DNA of 33,789 nucleotides, taken from CAYXVB01 sp964467785 (GTDB taxonomy: Bacteria > Bdellovibrionota > UBA1018). Position 1 is the first letter of the stretch; every line of letters starts with the position of its first letter. The notes below the pieces were generated by a model, which saw only the letters and a program-made list of their open reading frames with translations, searched no databases and had not been told where the DNA came from. The translations under genes were made by a program, and so were the position numbers. Positions 15,438 to 22,509 of this stretch are shown here, in pieces. The stretch lies in NCBI GenBank assembly GCA_964467785.1, contig CAYXVB010000016.1:1-33789 (forward strand), in the 5' to 3' direction.

Positions 15438-16385
15438 TTACTGGGCGGAGGTCATCGCCATCAGCTTGTGCTGGCGATCGACCAGCTCGGCGCTATCCAA
15501 GCGCATCAGGCGCTTGAAGCTGAAGTCCTCCACTGTAAAGCTGGCCATCACGCTGCCGGCGAGCACCGCGCGGCGGAGGAGCAGGTCCCAGTGCCTGGGA
15601 TCCGACTTGAGCATGTCGCGGTGGGCGCCCGCTTCGGCGAGAAAGCCCATGAACGCGCCGGCAAAGCTATCGCCCGCGCCGGTGGGGTCCACCACGGTCT
15701 GCGTCGGAAACGCTGGGGCGATGAAGGTGCTGGTCGGAGTGAACAGCATCGAGCCGTATTCGCCGCGCTTGATGACGAGGACCGAGGGGCCCATCGCGCG
15801 GATCATCTCGGCGGCCTTGACGATGTTGCGGGTGCCGGAAAGAAGGTAGGCTTCGCCTTCGTTGATGGAAAGGATGTCGACGCGCCTGAGCGTCTTTTTG
15901 AGCTCGTCGGGCTTGCCGGTAATCCAGAAGTTCATGCTGTCGCAGGCGACCAGGCGCGGCGACTGGATCTGATCGAGGACGTTCTGCTGGAGGACCGGAT
16001 CGATATTGGCGAGGAAGACGTAGGGGACTTCGCGATGTTTTTCGCTCAGTCGCGGGTCGAAGTGCTCGAATACGTTGAGCGCCGTAGAGAGAGTCTTGGC
16101 CTCGTTTAGATTGGTGTCATAAGAGCCGACCCAGTGAAACGTCTTGCCCGGCACGACCTGGATACCGGTGATATCGATCTTGCGCGAGGCCAGGTAATCC
16201 AGGTGATTCCTCGGGAAATCCTCGCCGACGACGCCGACCACTTCGATCGGGGCATAAAATGAGGCCGCAATGGAGAAGTAGTTGACCGAGCCGCCCAGGA
16301 CTTGCTCGGCCTTGCCGGCCGGAGTCTGAATTGAGTCGAATGCAAGGGAGCCCACAGCAAGAATCGAAACCGGATGAGATTTCAT
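15438..16385 (-). CDS. PfkB/ribokinase-family sugar or nucleoside kinase
   Basis: A 315-aa PfkB kinase. The N-terminal motif is VGSLAFDSIQTP followed by VLGGSVNYFSIAAS (substrate side). The C-terminal signature is VDPTGAGDSFAGAFMGFL, with the anion-hole GAGD and its catalytic Asp. The lid-type insertion is short. The substrate cannot be predicted; this subfamily includes ribokinase-, fructokinase- and adenosine-kinase-like enzymes. ATG 16385 is preferred; GTG 16394 would add three residues. It lies 76-85 bases downstream of the Tad prepilin cluster on the same strand but has no obvious functional link. It converges on the STAS-like gene, with 56 bases between stops and no clear terminator. 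Confidence 0.9.
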   Translation of the reverse strand: MKSHPVSILAVGSLAFDSIQTPAGKAEQVLGGSVNYFSIAASFYAPIEVVGVVGEDFPRNHLDYLASRKIDITGIQVVPGKTFHWVGSYDTNLNEAKTLSTALNVFEHFDPRLSEKHREVPYVFLANIDPVLQQNVLDQIQSPRLVACDSMNFWITGKPDELKKTLRRVDILSINEGEAYLLSGTRNIVKAAEMIRAMGPSVLVIKRGEYGSMLFTPTSTFIAPAFPTQTVVDPTGAGDSFAGAFMGFLAEAGAHRDMLKSDPRHWDLLLRRAVLAGSVMASFTVEDFSFKRLMRLDSAELVDRQHKLMAMTSAQ

Positions 16386-16470
16386 AGAGCCCACGGAACT
16401 ATGTCAGGCAAGTCAGGAAGTCAACCATTGAGGCTTGCCGGCAGCCATTCTCATCAGTGTCGATCCCGCC

Positions 16471-17040
16471 TCAAAAGACGAGTTCTCTCGGGTCCCTGAG
16501 CACCGATTTCTTAGGCTTTTGGGCACCTTTCAGCTTTTCCCCGCGAGTGATGCGAAGAAGGGCTTCGAGGGCGGTCCAACCCCCTCGCAGCGGTCGCCAT
16601 TGGTCCGTCGAGGGGAATGAGCCGGACCGATTCTCGGTTGGATTGAGGGAGTAGATGCGGATCGGATCCCCAATTCGTGCGACCCAGCCTAGGGTTTCGG
16701 GTGCCGCGACGTCTCCGGGCGCGATCCAGACTCCATCTTCTTCAGTCATCGAAGGAAGTGCCCGTGTAAGGCGGGCTAACTGGCGGGAGTCCTGGATTTC
16801 CATAAGCCCGGAAGCTTCGAGAACGGAATGCCATAATGCTTCGGAAGGGGGATGGCTCCGGCGCCAGTCCTGCAAGGCTTCGGCACCGCTCCATTGCCAG
16901 GCCAGGTATCCAAGGCCGAGCGCGAAGATCAACGAAATGACCGCACGGGCGATTGCCCGATGACCTTCCGATAATGCCGGTATTCGGCCCGAAACGCGCT
17001 GATGCCAGCCAAGGAAACGGAAACGATCAGAAAGCTCCAT
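16471..17040 (-). CDS. Unknown membrane-anchored protein at the end of the Tad prepilin cluster
   Basis: A 189-aa reading from ATG 17040, with one membrane segment at about 31-47 (ISLIFALGLGYLAWQWSG), then a soluble domain containing EEDGVWIAPGDVAAPETLGW and WRPLRGGWTALEALLRITRG. No family is recognised. The start is doubtful: 17040 overlaps the small prepilin-like gene by 112 bases, whereas TTG 16932 overlaps its stop by TTGA and would place the membrane segment at the N-terminus (153 aa). I list the longer form but consider TTG 16932 at least as likely. Probably an envelope component linked to the pilus genes. Confidence 0.6.
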   Translation of the reverse strand: MELSDRFRFLGWHQRVSGRIPALSEGHRAIARAVISLIFALGLGYLAWQWSGAEALQDWRRSHPPSEALWHSVLEASGLMEIQDSRQLARLTRALPSMTEEDGVWIAPGDVAAPETLGWVARIGDPIRIYSLNPTENRSGSFPSTDQWRPLRGGWTALEALLRITRGEKLKGAQKPKKSVLRDPRELVF

Positions 17041-17123
17041 AAAATTGCCTCGATCCAAATCTGCCCCCGCTCACAACGGAGCAGTCCAGCGAGCGGACCA
17101 TTCGCTCGTGAGCGGCGGCTCAT
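16929..17123 (-). CDS. Small prepilin-like (TadE-like) protein
   Basis: A 64-aa reading from ATG 17123. It carries CERGQIWIEAILWSFLIVSV: a Gly, then Glu five residues on, then a hydrophobic helix, which is the class III prepilin cleavage pattern (G followed by x4-E) also seen in the two neighbouring genes. The tail is short and basic. It overlaps both flanking reading frames: 53 bases with the TadG-like gene upstream and up to 112 bases downstream. Despite the overlaps the motif makes it likely to be real. It would be cut by a TadV-type peptidase, which is not in this window. Confidence 0.6.
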   Translation of the reverse strand: MSRRSRANGPLAGLLRCERGQIWIEAILWSFLIVSVSLAGISAFRAEYRHYRKVIGQSPVRSFR

Positions 17124-17694
17124 TTTCGATTTCAACTGCGTTTTCCCTCTTTTTTCCCCGGTTCCTGGAACGGGAGATTTCGGCGACCGAATGACGCGGG
17201 CGCCGACTAGCGCGGATGACAAAATCTTGGGGCATTCCTTCCCAATAGAGTGGCAGGGGGCCGAGCGGATCCGGGGGAGGCCGCGTCCAGCCCAAGCCGG
17301 GCAAGGGAGGCCGGATATCGACCCAGCTTCCGCAATGCCCGGGCAAAAGCCAGGTCGCCTGCTTGCCCCGCCAGATTAAGAGTGCGGCATCCTGCTTCAG
17401 GACGAGAATCGCGAGCGTGGCGCGGGCCGCCGCTAATGCGGGCGGATCCAGGACTCCCGCCAGCACAACCAGGCGAGCGGCATGGATGGCGAGGTTGGTG
17501 CGCTCAATGAGCTGTTGAGTTTCCTTCAGCGCAAGCGCGGCCTCTCGAGTGCATCGGTCCAGTCGAATTTGCGTCTCCATGAGAAAACGCCAGTGCCTAA
17601 GCACGCCCCAGGTGCCCAGGCTCGCGATCGCCAGAGTCACGCAGGCGAGGAGCATGGGCACTGTGATCGCGCCATCGATCTTTTGCTTCCTCAT
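17071..17694 (-). CDS. Tad-cluster secreted/membrane protein, TadG- or pseudopilin-like
   Basis: A 207-aa protein with an N-terminal hydrophobic segment following DGAITVPML (residues about 7-35), then a helical stretch (LDRCTREAALALKETQQLIE) and a proline-rich part with two further cysteines or cysteine-near sites (GHCGSWVDIRPPLPG). The DGAITVPML segment resembles the start of TadG/TadE-type proteins but lacks the Glu at +5. ATG 17694 overlaps the TadE-like stop (ATGA). The basic C-terminal 45 residues are lower in complexity. Role in a Tad pilus is inferred mainly from position. Confidence 0.65.
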   Translation of the reverse strand: MRKQKIDGAITVPMLLACVTLAIASLGTWGVLRHWRFLMETQIRLDRCTREAALALKETQQLIERTNLAIHAARLVVLAGVLDPPALAAARATLAILVLKQDAALLIWRGKQATWLLPGHCGSWVDIRPPLPGLGWTRPPPDPLGPLPLYWEGMPQDFVIRASRRPRHSVAEISRSRNRGKKRENAVEIENEPPLTSEWSARWTAPL

Positions 17695-18050
17695 GGGCCG
17701 GCCTCAAGTCGGAACAGGCGCACCTGCTCCTTGGCTGCGCCGCAAAGGAGCTCCACCCCGACGGACTCCGGATCTTCCTGGATCCGGGAACGTGCCAGAA
17801 GGGTCGAAGCGCGGCTCATGGCCCCCGGTGGCCGAGAGCCGGTCAGATGGGCATGGGCGGTTTCGTATGCCAGATAGGCGCATCGAGTCCGATTCCAGGT
17901 CGCCATAAGAAGACTCCCGCAGCCGAAGACCGTAATCGCCAGCAGCGCGAACGCACTCACGAACTCGACCAGGGCCTGCCCCTTCCGGAGTCGCGGTGGG
18001 GGGCGCCTCTTCCGCCACTCGTTTGAAAAGTTCCGCCGAAAGTGGGTCAT
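17691..18050 (-). CDS. TadE-like pilus assembly protein
   Basis: A 119-aa protein. RKGQALVEFVSAFALLAITV near residues 22-41 matches the TadE-like family signature: the prepilin cleavage site before Gln and the Glu at +5, followed by a membrane helix. The mature domain has two cysteines (TRCAYLAYE and LLCGAAKE). It is overlapped by the next gene (ATGA) and lies 9 bases downstream of the Flp pilin gene, forming one operon. TadE-type minor pilins act in assembly of Flp/Tad pili at the inner membrane. Confidence 0.82.
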   Translation of the reverse strand: MTHFRRNFSNEWRKRRPPPRLRKGQALVEFVSAFALLAITVFGCGSLLMATWNRTRCAYLAYETAHAHLTGSRPPGAMSRASTLLARSRIQEDPESVGVELLCGAAKEQVRLFRLEAGP

Positions 18051-18059
18051 TGGCCGATC

Positions 18060-18248
18060 TCAGTTCTCCAGCGAGATGTCTTTGTTGATGTGATCGCGGG
18101 CCACCTGGATCTTGGACTTGATCGTCGAACCCAAGGTCTTTGCGGCGGTGATCGAGACGACGGAAATCAGGATCAGCAGAATGAGGTACTCTGTCAGACC
18201 TTGGCCTTTTTGATTACGGACAACTTTCCCATGAATCGTGTTTTTCAT
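18060..18248 (-). CDS. flp: Flp/Fap-type IVb major pilin
   Basis: A 62-aa pilin. The short basic leader ends QKG, followed by QGLTEYLILLILISVVSI, which contains the class III prepilin site (G cut before Q) and the Glu-Tyr pair typical of Flp pilins. The mature chain would be about 47 aa, the usual Flp size. It is the first gene of a minus-strand cluster of prepilin-like genes. No TadA ATPase, TadB/C platform, secretin or TadV peptidase occurs nearby, so the rest of the machine must be elsewhere. Confidence 0.92.
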   Translation of the reverse strand: MKNTIHGKVVRNQKGQGLTEYLILLILISVVSITAAKTLGSTIKSKIQVARDHINKDISLEN

Positions 18249-18348
18249 GGCCGCCCACTGATGAAAGAAATAGGCCCGGAAAACGCGCTGGAATAGGTAG
18301 TTTTTGCCGGAAATTCGAACGGGCCGTCTGGATTGCGGACTCGTTTGA

Positions 18349-18378
18349 TTGACAGGGTGGGGAGGGGGTGGCTAGACT
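18349..18378 (+). promoter_or_regulatory. Sigma70-type promoter for the SPOR gene, possibly leaderless
   Basis: A perfect -35 TTGACA (18349-18354), an 18-base G-rich spacer and TAGACT (18373-18378). GTG 18386 begins seven bases later, so transcription would start at about the start codon. No ribosome site precedes GTG 18386, which fits a leaderless message. Confidence 0.55.
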
Positions 18379-18385
18379 TTAGAAA

Positions 18386-19126
18386 GTGGAAAAGAATCAA
18401 CGACTTTTCATCTATGACCGCAAGGAAATGCTCGTGCTCCTGCTTTTGGGAGTGCTGGTCGCGTTCTTCGCGTTTACCCTAGGGGTTCATCTTGGAAAAA
18501 AAGTCGTGAGTCGATCCGGTAACGGCGTGGCCGTGACCGCGGGCCACGAGGCCAACGGCGTGGCGACGATCGGGGACGCGATTCCAAGCAAACAGGAATT
18601 CCAGGATGTGATGAAGAGCGCGACACCTCCTGTGGTGGACGAGACGGTCAATCAGGCTCTTCATGAGGAAGTCGAACGCACGGGACTGCGCCTCGAGCAA
18701 GGCAAGCAGGTCAGCTTGCCGGCGGCGACCCGCGCGGAAACTAAAACAGCGCCGGCCACAGAGCCCGGAAAGCGCGAGCCGGAGGCCAAAGGCGAGCCTA
18801 AAGCCCAGCCTCAAGTCGCAGCCAAGGCGCACAACAGGGGCGCCGCGCCTGCTGCCCAATCCCCGCAGCTGAAGACACATCATTATGCGCTGCAGATCGG
18901 ATCCTACCCGTCCGAAGCCGACGCGCGCGCGCGAATGTTGACCATCAGCACTCAAGGCTACAAGCCCTATGTCCAATCCGCCGAAGTCAAGGGCGCCCAC
19001 TGGTTCCGGGTCTATCTCGGGTCCTATCGCTCCAAAGACGAAGCCGAAAAGGCAGGCGCCAAGCTCAAGGCCGATCGTACGATCGAAGACTTCGTCATTT
19101 CCCGTATTGCAAAATCCACTGAATAG
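18386..19126 (+). CDS. SPOR-domain membrane protein
   Basis: A 246-aa bitopic protein: a short cytoplasmic N-terminus, a membrane helix at about 15-35 (MLVLLLLGVLVAFFAFTLGV), a Lys/Ala/Pro-rich periplasmic linker (about 110-160) and a C-terminal SPOR domain (HHYALQIGSYPSEADARARM, then HWFRVYLGSYRSKDEAEKAG). SPOR domains bind glycan strands stripped of stem peptides and often localise to the division site, as in FtsN and DamX. Start GTG 18386 is set by frame and by the promoter just upstream; ATG 18428 would cut into the membrane helix region. The mannose genes follow at 17 bases and may be cotranscribed. Confidence 0.88.
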   Translation: MEKNQRLFIYDRKEMLVLLLLGVLVAFFAFTLGVHLGKKVVSRSGNGVAVTAGHEANGVATIGDAIPSKQEFQDVMKSATPPVVDETVNQALHEEVERTGLRLEQGKQVSLPAATRAETKTAPATEPGKREPEAKGEPKAQPQVAAKAHNRGAAPAAQSPQLKTHHYALQIGSYPSEADARARMLTISTQGYKPYVQSAEVKGAHWFRVYLGSYRSKDEAEKAGAKLKADRTIEDFVISRIAKSTE

Positions 19127-19143
19127 CGGGACATTCGTCACCT

Positions 19144-19506
19144 ATGACCAAGCAAGCGATCACCCGCGTGGAAAAGCCGTGGGGATACGAGCTCATCTGG
19201 GCGAAAACGAACGACTACGTCGGCAAGATCCTTCACATCAAGAAGGGACATCAGCTTTCGCTCCAATACCATCGCGTGAAAGAAGAAACGATCCTGATCT
19301 CCGCCGGGAAGATGCTTTTCGTGATCGAGGACGAGCGCGGACAGATGCAGGAGATCGAGCTTTTGCCAGGTGAGGCGCATCATGTCGCCGTCGGGCGCAA
19401 GCACCGCATGATCGCGATCGAGGATTGCGATGTGTTCGAGGTTTCGACCAATCACCTCGACGATGTGGTTCGTCTCGAGGACAGTTACGGGCGGACTGGA
19501 AAGTGA
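19144..19506 (+). CDS. Type II mannose-6-phosphate isomerase-like cupin
   Basis: A 120-aa single cupin. VEKPWGYELIWAKT, the metal-binding motif QLSLQYHRVKEETILISAG and the second motif LLPGEAHHVAVGRKHRM match the C-terminal isomerase domain of type II phosphomannose isomerase/GDP-mannose pyrophosphorylase proteins. In many bacteria this domain is fused behind the pyrophosphorylase; here it is a separate gene placed in front and overlapping it by GTGA. It should interconvert fructose-6-phosphate and mannose-6-phosphate, though single cupins of this type have not always been shown to be active. Confidence 0.85.
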   Translation: MTKQAITRVEKPWGYELIWAKTNDYVGKILHIKKGHQLSLQYHRVKEETILISAGKMLFVIEDERGQMQEIELLPGEAHHVAVGRKHRMIAIEDCDVFEVSTNHLDDVVRLEDSYGRTGK

Positions 19507-20594
19507 GCTCTTCGGGCGTCTTTCTCGTGATCATGGCGGGCGGAAGCGGAACTCGCTTTTGGCCCAAGAGCACGGCGGCGCGCCCGAAGCAGCTGCTGAG
19601 CTTTGGCAGTGAGGATGGTCCTTCGCTCCTGGGAATGACGCTTTCGCGCTTTGACGGGATCGCTCCCTCATCCTCGCGGATCATCGTTACGACCCGAAAG
19701 CTCCGCGATTCGGTGTCGGCAGTCGCCGTCGAAGCGGGGGGGGCTCGCGTGCTCGCGGAGCCCGCCGGCCGCAACACGGCGCCGTGCGTATATTGGGCCG
19801 CCCGCGAAATCGCCGCGCTGGATCCGCGCGCGGTGATGCTCGTCATGCCCGCCGATCATTACATGGCTTTTCCCGACCGCTTCAGGGAGACCGTCAGGGC
19901 GGCCGTCCGCTGGGCCGAAACCCATGACGATCTGGTCACGCTCGGAGTCCGGCCCACTCGACCGGAAACCGGTTACGGCTACCTGCGCATCGGCGACCCG
20001 CTCGAAGGCGGAGCCTGCCGGCGCGTGCGCGCCTTTGTCGAGAAACCTGACCGCGCGCGGGCCGAGGACTTCCTTCGTTCGGGTGAGTACTATTGGAATG
20101 GCGGGATGTTTGTCTGGCGTGCGGAGGTGATTTTGCGCGCGTTTGACGAGTACATGCCCGAAATGCGGCGAATTTGGGACGAATGTCAAGCAGAGGGCGG
20201 ATCGCGGGAGCCGCAGGCCCTTGTGGAAGCGGCGTATCCGCGCCTGACCGCGACCTCGATCGATTATGGGGTCATGGAAAAGGCCCGCAATGTGGTTTCG
20301 TTTCCGCTCGACTGCGGCTGGGACGACCTCGGTAGCTGGACTTCGCTCGAGGAGCTCGCGGACGTCCTGAAGGCGCGGCGACCCGAAGGCGTGGTGAGCG
20401 CCGGCGAGGCCATCGGCGTCGATTCCTCAGGGAATATCGTCGATGTTCCGGGTAAGACCGTCGCGCTCCTTGGTGTCAAAGACCTGATCGTCGTGGAGGC
20501 GGGCGGAGCGGTCTTGATCGCGGATAAGCACCGCGCCCAGGATATCAAGCTCGTCATCGAAGAACTCAAGAAGCGTAAGCCAGAGTTGCTTTGA
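19503..20594 (+). CDS. manC: Mannose-1-phosphate guanylyltransferase
   Basis: A 363-aa nucleotidyltransferase making GDP-mannose from mannose-1-phosphate and GTP. Visible motifs: MAGGSGTRFWPKSTAARPKQ (11-30, the pyrophosphorylase signature), VMPADHYM, PETGYGYLRIG, AFVEKPDRARAEDFL and YYWNGGMFVWRA, plus a C-terminal left-handed helix part (ADKHRAQDIKLVIEELKK). GTG 19503 is chosen since it overlaps the cupin stop (GTGA) and just precedes the first conserved strand. No phosphomannomutase is present in the window. The product probably feeds surface-glycan synthesis. Confidence 0.93.
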   Translation: MSSSGVFLVIMAGGSGTRFWPKSTAARPKQLLSFGSEDGPSLLGMTLSRFDGIAPSSSRIIVTTRKLRDSVSAVAVEAGGARVLAEPAGRNTAPCVYWAAREIAALDPRAVMLVMPADHYMAFPDRFRETVRAAVRWAETHDDLVTLGVRPTRPETGYGYLRIGDPLEGGACRRVRAFVEKPDRARAEDFLRSGEYYWNGGMFVWRAEVILRAFDEYMPEMRRIWDECQAEGGSREPQALVEAAYPRLTATSIDYGVMEKARNVVSFPLDCGWDDLGSWTSLEELADVLKARRPEGVVSAGEAIGVDSSGNIVDVPGKTVALLGVKDLIVVEAGGAVLIADKHRAQDIKLVIEELKKRKPELL

Positions 20595-20615
20595 GATCGT
20601 CATTAAGGGGGAAAT

Positions 20616-21467
20616 ATGGGTCGAATCGTCCGAAGTCGCGGCCGTTCCGGACAGAGTTTGGTTCAAGTGCTGATTGCCTTTGGGCTTCTCGGCACCCTGT
20701 CCCTGATGTTCGCGCAGCTGTATCAGAATTCGATGTTGGCGCAGAATACGGTGAGGATGAACAGCGACTTCAACAATCTGGGGTCGCTCATTTCGATGAT
20801 CCTTCAGGGTTCGGTATCTTGCAGCTCGAACGTCAATTCAACAAATCTGGCGAGTTTGACTTTCAATCGGAATCCCGCGATGCTCGCGACGCAGTCGATC
20901 ACGGTCAACAAGCTGACTTACCCGAATGGCGACGTTCTTGCGCAGAACGGCGGCAGCGCGGGCAATGGACTCACGATTTCAGACTTCAGGATCAATCAGT
21001 TTCATGAGCTCGTGGCGGGCACCAGCTATCTCGCCATGGTGCACATGGAGATCACCAAAAGTGGCGCCAGCTCCGTGGGGAGCTTAGTCCTGAAAAAGGA
21101 CTTTCCGATTGCCTTGCAGACCCATGTGGTCAGCGGGACTACGGTGCAACTTGACGCGTGCGGGATCGTCTCTACCGACCAGCAATGGACCAACGTTTCC
21201 AGTTCCCGTGCACTCGGTGCCACTTATACCAATACCACGGGGCGACCGATTCAGGTCACTGTCGTGCTGAGACCCTCCGGAGCCCCGTCCGCATACGCCG
21301 AGTTTCACATTGACGGGGTTCTCGCGTTTAGGGCGGACGCGGCACCTGGCTCTGGGTCTATTCCATCTCTGACTGCCGTTGTTCCGCCGGGGAGCACCTA
21401 TCGGGTTTCGGGCGCTCTGGTCACCTTGGACCCGACCTTGTCGTTCAGCTGGAGCGAATTTAGGTAG
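20616..21467 (+). CDS. Type IV pilin-like (pseudopilin-like) protein with Gln at +5
   Basis: A 283-aa protein. A basic leader, MGRIVRSRGRSG, is followed by QSLVQVLIAFGLLGTLSLMF, which has the layout of a type IV prepilin N-terminus, but position +5 after the Gly is Gln rather than the usual Glu. The rest is a Ser/Thr/Asn-rich, beta-looking ectodomain with two cysteines (SVSCSSN and LDACGIV), likely exported to the surface or periplasm. AAGGGGG at 20605-20611 is a strong ribosome site four bases before ATG 20616. It lies 21 bases after manC. No pilus machinery is adjacent. Confidence 0.75.
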   Translation: MGRIVRSRGRSGQSLVQVLIAFGLLGTLSLMFAQLYQNSMLAQNTVRMNSDFNNLGSLISMILQGSVSCSSNVNSTNLASLTFNRNPAMLATQSITVNKLTYPNGDVLAQNGGSAGNGLTISDFRINQFHELVAGTSYLAMVHMEITKSGASSVGSLVLKKDFPIALQTHVVSGTTVQLDACGIVSTDQQWTNVSSSRALGATYTNTTGRPIQVTVVLRPSGAPSAYAEFHIDGVLAFRADAAPGSGSIPSLTAVVPPGSTYRVSGALVTLDPTLSFSWSEFR

Positions 21468-21567
21468 TATTGCTTTTTCTCGAGCCGGGATGTGACCGTT
21501 TTAATGCATTTACAGAGTCGCGCCGGCGATGCGCTCCTTGGCGTCAAAGATCCGGGTTCCAGGCCTT

Positions 21568-22386
21568 TCATCGCACCAAACCAAAAAGTGTCGAGCATCG
21601 CTTTAAAATGCCGAGCCCTCGCGCCTGATCGATTGTTTGATTGAGCTGGAACCGAAGCCTTTTGAGCCAAAAACCGCGAGCGGAGCTCAATTCCCGATAC
21701 ATTTTGTGAATTGGACTATTGGAGTCATCAAACATGGAATCGAATGCGTTTTGATTTTCCGAGATGCGCCGATGATCGTCGGTCCAATCAAAGAGAACCC
21801 AGCCGCGATCCTTGATAAAGAAGAGTTGATCCGCTTTGAAATCACCAATTTTTGAGAGACCCGCTGTTTTCCGGGCGAAATCGTACAGATATTGGGTCAT
21901 ACGTTCGCGTTCCGGTTGAGGGAACGCGAAAGGATTTGCTAAAAATTGATCCAATCGGGTTTTTGCATGAAGTCTATCAACGACCAAGTATTCTTCTGAA
22001 CGATATTCGCGAATGGAAACGGAAGGAATTTGGCGTTTATCTAGCTCAGGTTTTCCATTTTTAAATCGGTCGATGTAATGAGGGATGGGTTGAGCATCGT
22101 CGCCTAGGTAGCCGACATGTGCAGGGATTCGAATGACTTGGTCGGGGTTGTCCGCAAGTTCGAACACACAGGTCGTTCCGCCGCATCCCATCAGCTTTCC
22201 AAGAATCTTTCGGCTTTCATCGGAAAAGACAATTGTGTCGTTCTCGCGCAGATTTTTTATGAGTTGTTCGTACTGTCCAACGGGGCGTCCATTTGTCTGA
22301 AATAGACGGACCTCCGCGCACCAGGCCGAGACCGCGCAGAGAGTCGCTAAAAATTGAATGCCGCAGAAATGTCGGTAAATGATCAA
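21568..22386 (-). CDS. Secreted protein with protein-kinase-like fold
   Basis: A 272-aa protein with a signal peptide at about 1-21 (cleavage near AVSA). The rest shows landmarks of the kinase/phosphotransferase fold in order: a Gly-rich turn GKLMGCGGTTCVFEL (63-77), a following strand with VIRIP (84-88, Arg where Lys is usual), a hinge-like EYLVVDRL (132-139), a catalytic-loop-like IGDFKADQLFF (180-190; D182, K184, and Q187 at the Asn position), and a DFG-like VLFDWTD (197-203, D200). The family is not identified. Start TTG 22386 is supported by GAGGT ten bases upstream and a promoter; no ATG is available. The gene is visibly more AT-rich than its neighbours, hinting at transfer. Catalysis outside the cytoplasm would be unusual and is unproven. 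Confidence 0.72.
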   Translation of the reverse strand: MIIYRHFCGIQFLATLCAVSAWCAEVRLFQTNGRPVGQYEQLIKNLRENDTIVFSDESRKILGKLMGCGGTTCVFELADNPDQVIRIPAHVGYLGDDAQPIPHYIDRFKNGKPELDKRQIPSVSIREYRSEEYLVVDRLHAKTRLDQFLANPFAFPQPERERMTQYLYDFARKTAGLSKIGDFKADQLFFIKDRGWVLFDWTDDHRRISENQNAFDSMFDDSNSPIHKMYRELSSARGFWLKRLRFQLNQTIDQARGLGILKRCSTLFGLVR

Positions 22387-22410
22387 AACTAAAGTTACCT
22401 CGAAGTATCT

Positions 22411-22440
22411 ATTATATTTCGGCGAATCAGTGCTTGTCCT
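22411..22440 (-). promoter_or_regulatory. Sigma70-type promoter for the secreted kinase-like gene
   Basis: On the minus strand: AGGACA at 22435-22440 (four of six for -35), an 18-base spacer and a perfect TATAAT at 22411-22416. Transcription would start near 22404, giving a leader of about 18 bases that contains the GAGGT ribosome site before TTG 22386. Confidence 0.6.
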
Positions 22441-22509
22441 GATGATTCATTGATTTTTAAGTTTTGACGCCCGATGCCGATAAGCTTTCTAGGCCAGGAG
22501 TGCTTCACT

